Notes under the pieces: model-generated | The model's database searches: none | What the model saw: the letters and a program-made list of their open reading frames with translations, nothing else | Told to the model about the DNA's origin: nothing | Made by a program: the position numbers and the translations under genes | Part shown: positions 15,729-25,265 of the stretch, piece by piece | Numbering within the stretch: the stretch's first letter is position 1 | Layout of the letters: every line of letters begins with the position of its first letter | Source: Caryophanales bacterium | GTDB taxonomy: Bacteria; Bacillota; Bacilli; Exiguobacteriales; Exiguobacteriaceae | Assembly (NCBI GenBank): GCA_902362975.1 | Contig: CABIYO010000036.1 | Coordinates: 1 to 25,494 of the forward strand | Length of the DNA stretch: 25,494 nucleotides | Reading direction: 5' to 3'

Positions 15729-16586
15729 TTATTTCAAAAATTCCGCAATATAGCGATCATATGGCTGATTCAATGCATGTACCTTTTTCGCATGCTCAAT
15801 ACCGATATAGCGTAAGTGCCATGGTTCGTACATATAACCGGTTTCTTCCTCAAAGGCTTTTTGGTAACGGATGATAAATCCATACTCGTGAGCATGATCT
15901 TCCAGCCATTTTCCTTCAACCGTTTCACCGAAACTTTGAGTCAGTTGATAGTTGACTGATGCGCTCGATACGTCAATCGCAAGTCCTGTTTGATGTTCAG
16001 AATGACCTGGTGGTGCGGAATATTTCATGGCTTGCTCTTTGCCATCTCGTTCGACATAAGCATTGAAGAGGTTGACTTGATAAGCGTATGAACGGAACGC
16101 GCTCGTCCCTTTCAAATCAATTCCTGCTGCTTTTGCACCTTTCATTAGACCTTCAATCGCCTGAGCAGCTTCTTTACGTAACATTCGACGTTCACCGACT
16201 GTCGAGTCGACAAAATCAATATTCGGCTCTACCAAATCACTCGGCTGATAGTCGGCGGGTAATGCAATTTTCTTGTTTACAAGAATCAATTCATCTAATT
16301 CCAAATTGGCCACACCATCCGTTTCAATCGGTTGACTAGGTGCCACAGGTTCTTCTACTGGTTCTGCCGGCTGTTCAGACTCGTCCGACGTGCCCTCCTC
16401 AGAAGGTGACTCGGTGACTGTTTCATCTTCACGATCCGAAGTCGGTCCATTTGGTTCTGTCTCTGGTTCATCTATTGTTGATGACTGTGTTGTTGGTTCT
16501 TTCGGTTCAACTTGCTCGTTTGTCGTACAACCGGCTAACATGAACGTCAAGGCGCCGCAAACCATCAAAATCGATGGATAACGCAT
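15729..16586 (-). CDS. D-alanyl-D-alanine carboxypeptidase, VanY/M15B lipoprotein
   Basis: A peptidoglycan-trimming zinc peptidase that removes terminal D-Ala. The 285-residue product has a lipoprotein signal with lipobox LAGC (Cys20). A low-complexity linker rich in Glu, Pro, Ser and Thr follows (about 21-90), then a VanY domain. Zinc ligands are likely His198 and Asp205 in EHQTGLAIDV and His257 in EPWHLRYIG, with Glu254 catalytic. SAFRSYAYQ (162-170) is the usual substrate-side motif. Cell-surface location is inferred. ATG 16586 follows AAGGGGAAG. There is no vanHAX context, so this is housekeeping wall editing rather than glycopeptide resistance. Confidence 0.93.
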   Translation of the reverse strand: MRYPSILMVCGALTFMLAGCTTNEQVEPKEPTTQSSTIDEPETEPNGPTSDREDETVTESPSEEGTSDESEQPAEPVEEPVAPSQPIETDGVANLELDELILVNKKIALPADYQPSDLVEPNIDFVDSTVGERRMLRKEAAQAIEGLMKGAKAAGIDLKGTSAFRSYAYQVNLFNAYVERDGKEQAMKYSAPPGHSEHQTGLAIDVSSASVNYQLTQSFGETVEGKWLEDHAHEYGFIIRYQKAFEEETGYMYEPWHLRYIGIEHAKKVHALNQPYDRYIAEFLK

Positions 16587-16610
16587 GCGATCTTCCCCTT
16601 TCTAGATAAC

Positions 16611-16649
16611 AAAAAGTACCGTCAAGATATGATACCACACTGACGGTAC
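16611..16649 (-). terminator. Intrinsic terminator after the thioesterase gene
   Basis: On minus GTACCGTCA (16649-16641) pairs with TGACGGTAC (16624-16616) across a 16-base loop and runs into TTTTT (16615-16611). It ends the transcript read from 20105 to 16665. Confidence 0.8.
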
Positions 16650-16664
16650 GAAGACAGAGGATTC

Positions 16665-17081
16665 TTAACCAGGGTTCATGACGTTCAAATACATTTCATG
16701 CCATTTTGGGAACTCTCGATCAAGTCGAATCGGTTTGAAGTCACCTCGTTTGACGACCACATGTGTAGTCGTGGCCGTGCCAACAAGTTCCCCATGTTGA
16801 TTCGTCAACTCATACCCATAAATCGTTCTGATTTTTGAATATTGATCGACCCATACACGAACATGAACCGTATCACCATACGTCACGCTACGCTTATAGT
16901 CCATGGATACGTTTGTCACAGGAGAGACAAATCCCGCTTCTTCCATATCTTTATACTCGACACCTAGTTGTCGTAACAATTCCGTGCGCGCAATCTCTAA
17001 ATAAACTAAATAGTTGGCATGATAGACGATGCCCATCATGTCCGTCTCTTGATACCTTACTGGGATTTGGACCGTGTGCAT
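16665..17081 (-). CDS. YbgC/4HBT-type acyl-CoA thioesterase
   Basis: A hot-dog-fold thioesterase of 138 residues, the usual length. The active-site stretch YQETDMMGIVYHANYLVYLE (residues 10-29) places the conserved Asp14 and the HANY segment as in YbgC/4-hydroxybenzoyl-CoA thioesterases. Likely cytoplasmic, cleaving acyl-CoA or acyl-ACP; the exact substrate is unknown. ATG 17081 follows GGAAGGATGAT. It lies 31 bases after the stop of the twin-AAA+ gene with no terminator between, so it is likely on the same transcript. A functional tie is not evident. Confidence 0.9.
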   Translation of the reverse strand: MHTVQIPVRYQETDMMGIVYHANYLVYLEIARTELLRQLGVEYKDMEEAGFVSPVTNVSMDYKRSVTYGDTVHVRVWVDQYSKIRTIYGYELTNQHGELVGTATTTHVVVKRGDFKPIRLDREFPKWHEMYLNVMNPG

Positions 17082-17112
17082 TGAATCATCCTTCTTTCCT
17101 ACAACAAGTATA

Positions 17113-19371
17113 TTATAACTTACTCTTAATATCTACTACTAATAATTGTTGAAGTGATGCACTCTCATCCTCCGTCGACACTAATCGATAGGACTGACGA
17201 GCAATCGCTTCATCGATAACAGATAGAGCGGTGCGTGCATTTGCATGCTTGATATCACCTAAACGAGTAGCCAATGCCTCAAGCGCATCCTCTTCCATCA
17301 CATAACCGAACTGACTTGCATAGTTTTTTGCGATGTCCACTAACTGTTCTTTCGTATAGTCAGCAAAGTGAATCGTCCGTTTCATTCGGCTGCTGAGTCC
17401 TGGGTTGGATTCAATCAACCGGCGCATCGGTCCTTCATAACCGGCAAGGACGACGACAAGATTCTCGCCATGTTTCGGCATTTCGTCAACAAGTGTATCA
17501 ATCGCTTCCCGCCCATAGTCGTTCGCCCCACCGTTCAAACTATAGGCCTCGTCAATGAGTAAGACGCCGCCAAGAGCGTCACGAATTGCCGCTTTCGTTT
17601 TTTGAGCTGTCTGCCCCACATAGCCACTAACTAAATCTGCACGACTGACGACATTGACATGGCCTCGCTTCAAATATCCTGTCCGTTTCAACATCTGCGC
17701 ATACAGATAGGCAAATGTCGTTTTTCCGGTACCGCTGTTTCCGGTAAGTGTCACATGGAGCTGGACCGGCGCCGTCTTCAAACCGAGCGCTTTTCGTTTC
17801 TTTTGTATCTTGATGAGCGCTTCAATTTCAGCCAGTTGTGCTTTCGCATCTTCCATGCCGACAAGGTCATCTAACGATGTCGGACTCGATTCATCATCTG
17901 GCTGGTCAAAGTCTTCTTCAGTCAAGAGCGCCATTTCGTCTAACGGAGCATCTGCACCGAATCGGGAACCCTTCTTAAACATCGCATCAAGTAAAATGTT
18001 ATGGACAGTCCGGGCATTTCCGAACGTCGAGTCGACCCGTTCTCGGTCGATTCGAGCAAGAAGTGATCGTTTCGCCTCTTCCGTCAGCACGTAATTGTTC
18101 TCTTGTGCCACTTTCTCACCGATGGCGACCAATTCTTCGTCACGGTAGTTCGGTAACTCGTAGTGATTCGACTCAGGAAAGCGTGAACGTAAACCGGGGT
18201 TCGCCAAGAGGAAATGACGCATTTCTTCTGGATAGCCAGCTAGAATGACGACGAACTTGCCAGCATATTCGCCACTCGTCATCGCGGCGACGAGCGTATC
18301 GATAGCCGCTTGTCCGTAATCACTGCCACTCGCATCCTGACGCTTCAATGCGTATGCTTCATCGATGAATAAGACACCACCTTCTGCCTCTTTCACCTTG
18401 TTCATTACCTGTTCTTCCGTTTGTCCAACATAGGCACCGACAAGACTCGAACGGTCTGCCTCGACAAGGTCTGGGCGTCCTAATAAGCCGAGTTCAAAGT
18501 AAATCTCTGCCATGAGTCTTGCTAATGTCGTCTTCCCGGTTCCTGGATTCCCTGTAAAGACGAGATGAAGGGATGGTTGATGTTTTGAAGAAAAGCCGGC
18601 CTTCTCTCGTTCTTTTTGGAAAAGGAGAAAGCGATACCACGCTTTTACACGTGCTTTGATGTCATCGAGCCCAATCATGTCTTCAAGTGATTCAATCGCG
18701 CTGGAACGTGCCTCGGTCGGACGGTCTGGTAGTAGCTCACAAATCGTGTGTAGTCGTTTTTTCACAAGGGCAACGCGCTCCCCAAATCGATGAAACGCTT
18801 CACGACTGAAATAGTTCCCCTGCATGGATGCGAGCAAGGAGGCGGTATCATCTTCAAGAGATGCGACCTCTTGCATCGCTTCGATGATCGCTTCAAACAG
18901 GTTTTCCAATTGTCCGCGCCATTCAGAATCACGTAAATCAGACTTCGCAGACTCCACCTCATCATGGAGTTGGTCAAGTTGATCGAGCAACGCTGACGTT
19001 TTTGACTCGTACTCTGTTAAGATTTGAACCTTCATCGAGGCGTAATCGGCCTCTCGTAAGGTTGGCCAGTCGATTTGAAGCGCCTGTTTCGAACGACGCA
19101 ACTGCTCATTCAGTTGAAACAGACGAAGCTCTGGAGGAAGTGCGTTCATCGCCTCCAACTCTTTTACCCAGCGGTTGAGTAACGGGTCCATCGTTTCCTT
19201 TTGTTTGAGCCGATGTGTTGCGAGCAGCCGCAAAGAACGAATTAATTCTTCTTGGTGCTGAGTCGCACGAGACCAATGTGCGTAAGATAACAATGCCGCC
19301 TCGTTTACTTTTTCTCCAGCTTCCCAGTTCGTCAAGTCCGTTTGAACTTGTTCCACTTGAATTTGTTTCAT
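17113..19371 (-). CDS. Twin AAA+ ATPase, CbbX/SpoVK-like
   Basis: A 752-residue protein with two CbbX/CfxQ-type AAA+ modules behind a helical N-terminal region (1-225). Module 1 has Walker A GNPGTGKT (274-281), pore-like AYVGQT (313-318), Walker B VLFIDEA (333-339) and sensor GNART (451-455). Module 2 has GNSGTGKT (544-551), GYVGQT (583-588), VLLIDEA (603-609) and NART (711-714). Both look active. Single-module relatives include CbbX (Rubisco activase), SpoVK and EccA of type VII secretion. Neither Rubisco nor ESX genes are in the window, so the client is unknown. I chose Met 19371 (MKQIQVEQ) because GGGAGAA lies seven bases upstream; the frame opens to 19410. A membrane-anchored unknown protein lies directly upstream on the same strand. 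Confidence 0.9.
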   Translation of the reverse strand: MKQIQVEQVQTDLTNWEAGEKVNEAALLSYAHWSRATQHQEELIRSLRLLATHRLKQKETMDPLLNRWVKELEAMNALPPELRLFQLNEQLRRSKQALQIDWPTLREADYASMKVQILTEYESKTSALLDQLDQLHDEVESAKSDLRDSEWRGQLENLFEAIIEAMQEVASLEDDTASLLASMQGNYFSREAFHRFGERVALVKKRLHTICELLPDRPTEARSSAIESLEDMIGLDDIKARVKAWYRFLLFQKEREKAGFSSKHQPSLHLVFTGNPGTGKTTLARLMAEIYFELGLLGRPDLVEADRSSLVGAYVGQTEEQVMNKVKEAEGGVLFIDEAYALKRQDASGSDYGQAAIDTLVAAMTSGEYAGKFVVILAGYPEEMRHFLLANPGLRSRFPESNHYELPNYRDEELVAIGEKVAQENNYVLTEEAKRSLLARIDRERVDSTFGNARTVHNILLDAMFKKGSRFGADAPLDEMALLTEEDFDQPDDESSPTSLDDLVGMEDAKAQLAEIEALIKIQKKRKALGLKTAPVQLHVTLTGNSGTGKTTFAYLYAQMLKRTGYLKRGHVNVVSRADLVSGYVGQTAQKTKAAIRDALGGVLLIDEAYSLNGGANDYGREAIDTLVDEMPKHGENLVVVLAGYEGPMRRLIESNPGLSSRMKRTIHFADYTKEQLVDIAKNYASQFGYVMEEDALEALATRLGDIKHANARTALSVIDEAIARQSYRLVSTEDESASLQQLLVVDIKSKL

Positions 19372-19395
19372 CTTGTTCTCCCTTTCAGACGACAA

Positions 19396-19420
19396 GGGAG
19401 CCGACATCATGTCTGCTCCC
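19396..19420 (-). other. Intercistronic hairpin without T-run
   Basis: GGGAGC (19396-19401), GACAT (19103 onward in the left arm, that is 19403-19407), ATGTC (19109 onward in the right arm, that is 19409-19413) and GCTCCC (19415-19420) make a near-perfect dyad with one mismatch at 19402/19414. On minus it is followed by TTGTCGTC, not a T-run, so it is not a standard terminator. It lies between the 225-aa gene and the twin-AAA+ ribosome site and may be an RNA processing, stability or partial-attenuation element. Confidence 0.6.
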
Positions 19421-19427
19421 CATCGGA

Positions 19428-20105
19428 TTATCTTGATTCAAACGATGTCATCCGAATCGAATGGAATAACTTCCCGTTATTCCGCGATTCTGCCGCGAGC
19501 AAGATTCGTTCATGCGCATCGACATAATATGTGACGGTTTCTTTATTTTCTTCTTCACTAAAAATCGATGGATAGTTTTCAATCCACTCTTCCGGAACGG
19601 TCTCAGCCGATTCTGATTTCACATATGCTTGCGCGGTACGTCCGACCAAATCGGTTTCACCTTCACTTGAACCGAGCGTCCCGTCATCGAGCCATTTACG
19701 AATCTGTTCGTTCGTTGCACGTGACAAGAATGGATGAGGTGCGACTGCTCCGGAGTTCGTCTCTTGTCGAAGAACTTCTTCCCCGTCCGGATTGAACTCT
19801 AAGTAGGTTTCTCCATCCCATTCTGCTTTCGCACCAACATTTGGACCCGTCACGACTTCAGATACAAAATGTCCGTCCTCATCATACGTGACAAGGTACT
19901 CTCGTTCTTCGAGCTCTTCGCCTTCTTGTGGAAGTTTGCGTTCTTGATATCCGATCACGACATTCGAGTAGAATGGTTCGACTTTCTTTTCCTCTTCCCC
20001 ACTCAAATCCATTAGCACATAGAAGTTATAAGCGAGTAATGCCCCGACAATGAGGATGCCGGCCAATATCACCCAGCTCAACCGTTTTTTTACCTGTTGT
20101 TTCAT
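19428..20105 (-). CDS. Membrane-anchored extracytoplasmic protein of unknown function
   Basis: A 225-residue protein I do not recognise. A basic N-terminus (MKQQVKKRLS) is followed by one hydrophobic segment (about 10-31), and the rest is hydrophilic and acidic, so it is probably a type II membrane protein with its domain outside. The body has beta-rich stretches with repeated Tyr/Glu patterns, such as LVTYDEDGHFVSEVVTG, EWDGETYLEFNPDGEEV and VTYYVDAHERILLAAES, reminiscent of outside-facing sensor or anti-sigma-like beta domains; this is impression only. ATG 20105 follows GAGGAGGAT. It is the first gene of the probable operon with the twin-AAA+ protein, 56 bases away. Confidence 0.85.
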   Translation of the reverse strand: MKQQVKKRLSWVILAGILIVGALLAYNFYVLMDLSGEEEKKVEPFYSNVVIGYQERKLPQEGEELEEREYLVTYDEDGHFVSEVVTGPNVGAKAEWDGETYLEFNPDGEEVLRQETNSGAVAPHPFLSRATNEQIRKWLDDGTLGSSEGETDLVGRTAQAYVKSESAETVPEEWIENYPSIFSEEENKETVTYYVDAHERILLAAESRNNGKLFHSIRMTSFESR

Positions 20106-20134
20106 AGCCTATCCTCCTCGTTTCTTCACTTACT

Positions 20135-20162
20135 ATCCTACACTAGCGAGAAGGACAAGCAA
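20135..20162 (-). promoter_or_regulatory. Candidate sigma-A promoter for the 225-aa gene operon
   Basis: On minus TTGCTT (20162-20157) and TAGGAT (20140-20135) are 16 bases apart, about 30 bases before the ATG at 20105. Both hexamers are partial matches. Confidence 0.4.
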
Positions 20163-20176
20163 AATATTTTTGACCG

Positions 20177-20202
20177 AAAAAGGGTCTCATCTGAGACCCT
20201 TT
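20177..20202 (-). terminator. Intrinsic terminator after the BCCT transporter
   Basis: On minus AAAGGGTCTC (20202-20193), loop AGAT, GAGACCCTTT (20188-20179), followed by further Ts to 20177. It follows the stop codon at 20207 directly. Confidence 0.9.
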
Positions 20203-20206
20203 CGAA

Positions 20207-21772
20207 TTAACCTAGTTTATCTTGATCTTTCTTTTGCATCTCTAGCCATTTATCTCGTTCATCCGGTTCGTCGGTAAGATCCTTGAATAAAGCAATCATC
20301 ATAAAGATGAGCACGAAGATGAATGGGAAGGCTACGAGAATCGCAACAGCTTGTAGAGCATCTAATCCACCAGCATACAACAATACGGCTGCGATTGACG
20401 ATTGGATGATTCCCCACGTCATTTTAATCCCCATCGGCGGGATAAGCTTTCCGTTCGATGTAAGCATACCGAGGACGTATGTCGCAGAGTCGGCCGATGT
20501 AATAAAGAATGTCGAAATCAAGAAGATGGCGATTACACTGAGTAGCGTTCCAAAACCGCCGAACGTCTCAAACAGTGCGAACAGACCGACTTCAGTACCG
20601 ATTTTGTTTACTTGATCAATTAAGCTATATCCTCCGAACAAATCAGCCCAAATGGCCGAACCACCGAAGACGGAGAACCATAATAATCCGAATGATGTCG
20701 GGACAAGTAAGATTCCGATGATAAATTCCCGAATCGTACGCCCTTTCGATACACGTGCGATAAACGTTCCGACGAATGGTGACCAAGAAATCCACCAAGC
20801 CCAGTAGAAGATGGTCCAATCGTTCACCCATTCACGTTCTACGGGTTCAAATGCAGCTGTATGGAAACTCATGCTCGGGAGCTGCTGCAAATAAGTTCCG
20901 ACCGTTTGTGTGAACAAGTCGAAAATGAAAGCTGTCGGTCCCACAAACATCGTCGCTACAAGTAGGACAATTGCCAAGAAAATATTCGTATTACTTAAGA
21001 TTCGAATTCCTTTGTCAAGACCTGTCGAAGCACTGATCATGTAGAGCACCGATACGACGGCAATGATGATCAACTGTGTCACGAAAGCGTTCGGTACCCC
21101 AGGGATGAGGTAATGAAGGCCACCGGCAATTTGTTGAGCACCAAAACCAAGTGAAGTCGCTACCCCGAATGCCGTCGCAATGACCGCAAGGATATCGACC
21201 GTTTGCTTCACGGATTGTTCGTAACGGTTATGGACGAGCGAACCGATCGTCTCCCCAATCGTCGCGGGACGACCTTTTCTAAACGTCGAATACGCGATGG
21301 CGAGCGCAATCATTGCGTAAATCGCCCATGGATGGAGGCCCCAATGGAAAAATGCATAACGCATAGCAGTCCGTGCATCTCCTTCAGGTGTAGGGGAAGC
21401 GAATGGTGGTGAGTGGAAGTGGAGCAACGGTTCAGCCGCTCCCCAGAAGATGAGTCCAATTCCCATCCCGGCACTGAATAACATGGCAAACCATGATAAA
21501 TAACTAAATTCTGGACGATCTGTATCCTTTCCAAGTCGAATCGAACCATATCTTGAAAAGATTAAAAAGATGGCAACCAGTAAAAACCCGGTGGCGCTCA
21601 AGAGATAGAACCAACCCATCCCGTTTGAGAGCCAGCCTTGTAACGTACTCGTCACGTTTAATAGACTGGCATTACCTAATACACTCTCGGGGAACAGTCC
21701 CCAAATCGTAAATAAGCCAGTTATGATTGCAGATACGACGAATACGGTCGTCACACGGCTTTTTCGTTCCAT
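20207..21772 (-). CDS. BCCT-family glycine betaine/choline-type transporter
   Basis: A sodium-coupled uptake carrier of the betaine-choline-carnitine family, used in osmotic protection. The 521-residue product has about 12 membrane segments. Family motifs are clear: GMGIGLIFWGAAEPLLHF, RYAFFHWGLHPWAIYA, and WAWWISWSPFVGTFIARVSK followed by GRTIREF. MGIG in the sodium/substrate region and the Trp-rich box fit OpuD/BetL-like betaine carriers. I chose Met 21772 (MERKSRVTTV), with TAGGAGTGA just upstream; the frame opens to 21838 without a better site. The C-terminal tail is short and charged. The 127-base gap upstream may hold its promoter, but I could not place one with confidence. Confidence 0.94.
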   Translation of the reverse strand: MERKSRVTTVFVVSAIITGLFTIWGLFPESVLGNASLLNVTSTLQGWLSNGMGWFYLLSATGFLLVAIFLIFSRYGSIRLGKDTDRPEFSYLSWFAMLFSAGMGIGLIFWGAAEPLLHFHSPPFASPTPEGDARTAMRYAFFHWGLHPWAIYAMIALAIAYSTFRKGRPATIGETIGSLVHNRYEQSVKQTVDILAVIATAFGVATSLGFGAQQIAGGLHYLIPGVPNAFVTQLIIIAVVSVLYMISASTGLDKGIRILSNTNIFLAIVLLVATMFVGPTAFIFDLFTQTVGTYLQQLPSMSFHTAAFEPVEREWVNDWTIFYWAWWISWSPFVGTFIARVSKGRTIREFIIGILLVPTSFGLLWFSVFGGSAIWADLFGGYSLIDQVNKIGTEVGLFALFETFGGFGTLLSVIAIFLISTFFITSADSATYVLGMLTSNGKLIPPMGIKMTWGIIQSSIAAVLLYAGGLDALQAVAILVAFPFIFVLIFMMIALFKDLTDEPDERDKWLEMQKKDQDKLG

Positions 21773-21899
21773 AAAATCACTCCTATTTAATTTTCTATTT
21801 TCATATACGTTTTCCACCCTAACACACTTTTGAAACAAGTCACAACCCTATGTGTACATAAATGTATTGTTTACCGTCCAATAGATAGGTGTCTTGTCA

Positions 21900-22391
21900 T
21901 CAAGTTGTTTCTTTGGGCTCTAGTGAAACAATCAATGTTTCATCGACCACATAATATGGTCTTTTTGGCAACGTTTTTAAATACCCTTCCTCTCGTAAAC
22001 GGGTCAAATCGAGTTGAAGCGCGTTCTGAAATTTTTGTAACGGTAATTTCTTCTCCTGGTCCATATACAGATCGAGTGCCCGTTGCACTTGATCCATTTC
22101 ATAAATGACGTCGCGTTCATCTTCCGGTACGATATGAAACGTCTCTTTTGACATGAAGAAACGTTGTTTCGGGATTCCCGAAAGGTGATGTTTCAAGCGT
22201 TTGGTGTCGATTTCTTGCGAGTCATCCAATAGGACGGTGCGATTCACACCTTTTGGCAGTGTCTGTTCATATTCATGGATCGCCTGACGCAATTCTGAAA
22301 TGGTGATGTCAATTTCTCGATCCGGTTCCACCTCTTTTTGTTGCGTCAATCGTTTCCACCAACTCTTTCCTAGCTTCTCTTCCCTATCCAT
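21900..22391 (-). CDS. Uncharacterised cytoplasmic protein (163 aa), possibly DUF3939
   Basis: Soluble, highly charged product beginning MDREEKLGKSWWKRLTQQ. Visible stretches ITISELRQAIHEYEQTLPKG, RTVLLDDSQEIDTKRLKHHL, GIPKQRFFMSKETFHIVPED and MDQVQRALDLYM suggest a conserved Bacillota family I tentatively recall as DUF3939; function unknown. I chose Met 22391, preceded by AGGGAGGGAT; the frame extends to 22454 but without a ribosome site. It lies between the acnA terminator and the BCCT gene on the same strand, so it may share a transcript with the transporter. No motif indicates catalysis. Confidence 0.75.
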   Translation of the reverse strand: MDREEKLGKSWWKRLTQQKEVEPDREIDITISELRQAIHEYEQTLPKGVNRTVLLDDSQEIDTKRLKHHLSGIPKQRFFMSKETFHIVPEDERDVIYEMDQVQRALDLYMDQEKKLPLQKFQNALQLDLTRLREEGYLKTLPKRPYYVVDETLIVSLEPKETT

Positions 22392-22463
22392 AAGCACATC
22401 CCTCCCTGTCTTCCTGTTCCCGATTCCTTTAAAACTTTCACCAATAAATCGCATATTATTAAT

Positions 22464-22494
22464 GAAAAAAACCTTCCTTTTTTCAAAGGAAGGT
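22464..22494 (-). terminator. Intrinsic terminator after acnA
   Basis: On minus ACCTTCCTTT (22494-22485), loop GAAA, AAAGGAAGGT (22480-22471), then T-run to 22465. It follows the acnA stop at 22508. The gap 22392-22463 should hold a promoter for the 163-aa gene, but none stands out. Confidence 0.9.
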
Positions 22495-22507
22495 CATGGA
22501 CTAGCAC

Positions 22508-25222
22508 TTATTTCAATTTGTTACGGAGAACCATTTGCAGGATTCCTCCGTGACGGTAGTAATCAATTTCAATTTCAGAGTCAAAACGAGCGATGACTTT
22601 GAACTCTGTCACCGTACCGTTTTCATGCGTCGCTTTTGCGTTCAAGATATCGCGCGGACGAACAGATTCATCGACTTGAATATCGATTGCTTCCTCACCA
22701 GTCAATCCGAGTGAGTCAGCCGATTCACCGTCTAAGAACTGAAGCGGGAGCACACCCATCATGACAAGGTTCGAACGGTGAATCCGCTCGAAACTTTGTG
22801 CGATGACCGCCCGGATTCCGAGAAGGTTCGTTCCTTTCGCTGCCCAGTCACGAGATGATCCCATTCCGTAATCATTTCCTGCAAGGACAACAAGACCGAT
22901 TCCCTGTTCCTTGTACTTCATGGCCGCATCGTAAATTGGCATGATTTCACCTGTTGGCCAGTACGTTGTGAAGCCACCTTCTGTTCCTGGAGCAACTTGG
23001 TTGCGGATACGAATGTTTGCGAACGTACCACGCATCATGACTTCATGGTTACCACGGCGAGACCCGTATGAGTTGAAGTCGATTGGCTCTACCCCTTTAG
23101 AAAGAAGGTATTGACCGGCTGGTGTCGTCTTCGAGAATGATCCAGCTGGAGAGATGTGGTCGGTCGTAACCGAATCCCCAAACTTCCCGATGACACGTAA
23201 GCCATTCAATGCATGAACCTCGCCCGCTTCTGGTTCGAGTTGTTCGAAGAACGGTGGGTTTTGGATGTATGTCGACTCATCTGAGAAGTCATACAAGTTT
23301 CCTTCCGGAACATCGAGCGCGTTCCAACGCTCGTTACCAGTGAAGACTGTTTCGTACTCTTTACGGAACGCTTCAGGTGAAACGACGTCTTGGACAACCA
23401 TTTTGATTTCATCGTTTGATGGCCAAATGTCTTTGAAGTACACTTCATTCCCATCTTTGTCCGTACCGAACGAATCATTCATGATGTCAAAGTTGACTGA
23501 CCCGGCAAGAGCGTAAGCGACGACGAGCGGTGGTGATGCCAAGAAGTTCGCCTTCACGAGCGGGTGAACGCGTCCTTCAAAGTTACGGTTACCAGAGAGG
23601 ACTGACGACACGAGCAAGTCGTTTTCTGTGATCGCTTCTTCAACTTCACGGTCAAGCGGACCCGAGTTTCCGATACATGTCGTACAACCGTATCCAACCG
23701 TGTTGAAGCCGAGTTCGTCCAAGTAAGAAGTCAAACCAGCCTTATCCAAGTAGTCTGTTACGACTTTCGAACCGGGTGCGAGTGATGTCTTCACGTATTT
23801 TGGAACGGTTAAGCCACGTTCAACGGCTTTCTTCGCAACGAGTCCAGCACCGACCATGACGTACGGGTTCGACGTGTTCGTACAGCTTGTGATGGCTGCA
23901 ATCGCAACATCTCCCGTACTCATGTCGACTGCGCCGTCCTCGTACTTGACTGTCGCCGTTTTGTCGAGTTCAGAACGGTCAAGTCCGAAGCCACTGTTTC
24001 CTGCAGGAGCACTCAAGCTATCGATGAACGATGTTTGAACGTCCGAGAGGTTGATTCGGTCTTGTGGACGTTTCGGACCCGCAAGAGAAGGCTGGACTTT
24101 CGACAAGTCGAGTGTCAACACTTTCGTGAACGTTGGATCAGCTTGATCTGGTGTATAGAAGAGATCATTCGCTTTTGAGTATTCTTCGACGAGTGAAATC
24201 AACTCTTCAGAGCGACCAGTCGTACGCATGTAGTTCAATGTTTCCGTATCGACTGGGAAGAATCCACATGTCGCGCCATATTCTGGAGCCATGTTCGCGA
24301 TTGTCGCACGGTCTGAAAGTGGCATCGTATGAAGCGACGGTCCGAAGAATTCAACGAATTTCCCGACAACTTTCTCATGACGGAGCATCTCTGTCACGAC
24401 GAGCGCCACATCTGTCGCTGTCACACCAGGGTTGACTTCACCGATGATTTTGACACCGACAACGTCAGGCACCGGGAAGTATGATGGTTGACCGAGCATG
24501 CTTGCTTCCGCCTCGATTCCTCCGACACCCCAGCCAAGAACACCGAGTCCGTTAATCATCGTTGTGTGCGAATCCGTCCCGACGAGTGAATCTGGATAAG
24601 CAACTGTACCTTCTGCATCATTCTTCTCGAGGACGACAGATGCCAAGTACTCCAAGTTTACTTGGTGAACAATCCCCGTTGCAGGTGGAACGGCACGATA
24701 GTTGTCAAATGCCGTCTGAGCCCATCGTAAGAACTTATAACGTTCTTCGTTCCGTTCAAATTCGATCTCCATGTTTTTCATCAATGCACCAGCGAAACCA
24801 TATGCATCTACTTGAACTGAGTGGTCGACGACGAGATCGACAGGGATTTCCGGGTTGATTTTGTTCGGGTCTCCACCGAGGTCTGCCATCGCTTTACGAA
24901 GTGAGGCAAGGTCTACGATTGTCGGTACACCCGTGAAGTCTTGTAGTACGACACGTGCCGGTTTGAACGGGACATCAATGTCTTTCGAGACGTCGGCAGT
25001 ACCCCATTTCGCCAAGTTCTCGACATGTTCTTTCGTGATAGCACGCCCGTCTTGTTGACGGAGAACCGATTCAAGAAGAACGCGAATCGAATACGGAAGA
25101 CGGCTGATGTCCGTCAATCCTTCTTCTTCCAATTTTTTCAAACGATAAAAATCATATGATTGCCCGTTCGCTTCGAACTTTGTCCGAGATGCGAAGGCGT
25201 CTAAAACATTCGTCTGTTCCAT
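22508..25222 (-). CDS. acnA: Aconitate hydratase (aconitase A)
   Basis: Converts citrate to isocitrate in the citric acid cycle; in Bacillus the homologue (CitB) also binds iron-responsive RNA when its cluster is lost. The 904-residue product has the usual length. The 4Fe-4S cysteines are Cys447 in TSCTNTSNP and Cys513 and Cys516 in [10 protein letters not shown]. Other signatures: [30 protein letters not shown], and the C-terminal swivel segment with [16 protein letters not shown] chose ATG 25222 ([10 protein letters not shown]), with GGGGG seven to ten bases before it; the frame opens to 25255 without a better site. Upstream lie a promoter, a cre-like site and a CcpC-type box. The gene is monocistronic, ending at its own terminator. 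Confidence 0.97.
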   Translation of the reverse strand: MEQTNVLDAFASRTKFEANGQSYDFYRLKKLEEEGLTDISRLPYSIRVLLESVLRQQDGRAITKEHVENLAKWGTADVSKDIDVPFKPARVVLQDFTGVPTIVDLASLRKAMADLGGDPNKINPEIPVDLVVDHSVQVDAYGFAGALMKNMEIEFERNEERYKFLRWAQTAFDNYRAVPPATGIVHQVNLEYLASVVLEKNDAEGTVAYPDSLVGTDSHTTMINGLGVLGWGVGGIEAEASMLGQPSYFPVPDVVGVKIIGEVNPGVTATDVALVVTEMLRHEKVVGKFVEFFGPSLHTMPLSDRATIANMAPEYGATCGFFPVDTETLNYMRTTGRSEELISLVEEYSKANDLFYTPDQADPTFTKVLTLDLSKVQPSLAGPKRPQDRINLSDVQTSFIDSLSAPAGNSGFGLDRSELDKTATVKYEDGAVDMSTGDVAIAAITSCTNTSNPYVMVGAGLVAKKAVERGLTVPKYVKTSLAPGSKVVTDYLDKAGLTSYLDELGFNTVGYGCTTCIGNSGPLDREVEEAITENDLLVSSVLSGNRNFEGRVHPLVKANFLASPPLVVAYALAGSVNFDIMNDSFGTDKDGNEVYFKDIWPSNDEIKMVVQDVVSPEAFRKEYETVFTGNERWNALDVPEGNLYDFSDESTYIQNPPFFEQLEPEAGEVHALNGLRVIGKFGDSVTTDHISPAGSFSKTTPAGQYLLSKGVEPIDFNSYGSRRGNHEVMMRGTFANIRIRNQVAPGTEGGFTTYWPTGEIMPIYDAAMKYKEQGIGLVVLAGNDYGMGSSRDWAAKGTNLLGIRAVIAQSFERIHRSNLVMMGVLPLQFLDGESADSLGLTGEEAIDIQVDESVRPRDILNAKATHENGTVTEFKVIARFDSEIEIDYYRHGGILQMVLRNKLK

Positions 25223-25265
25223 TGCAATTTCCCCCTTTTTGAAAGCGCCGACCACACGACAATGC

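Noticed and set aside
15729..16586. Vancomycin-resistance vanY
   Set aside because: No vanHAX or vanRS nearby; the protein is a lipoprotein next to plsY, so a general cell-wall carboxypeptidase is the simpler call.
17113..19371. EccA of a type VII secretion locus
   Set aside because: Two AAA+ modules rather than one, and no ESX, EccC or WXG100-like genes in the window.
21773..21899. Possible sigma-B promoter (GTTTCA ... GGGTGG) before the BCCT gene
   Set aside because: The spacer is only 11 bases and the -10 is poor; too weak to call, although stress control of such carriers is common.
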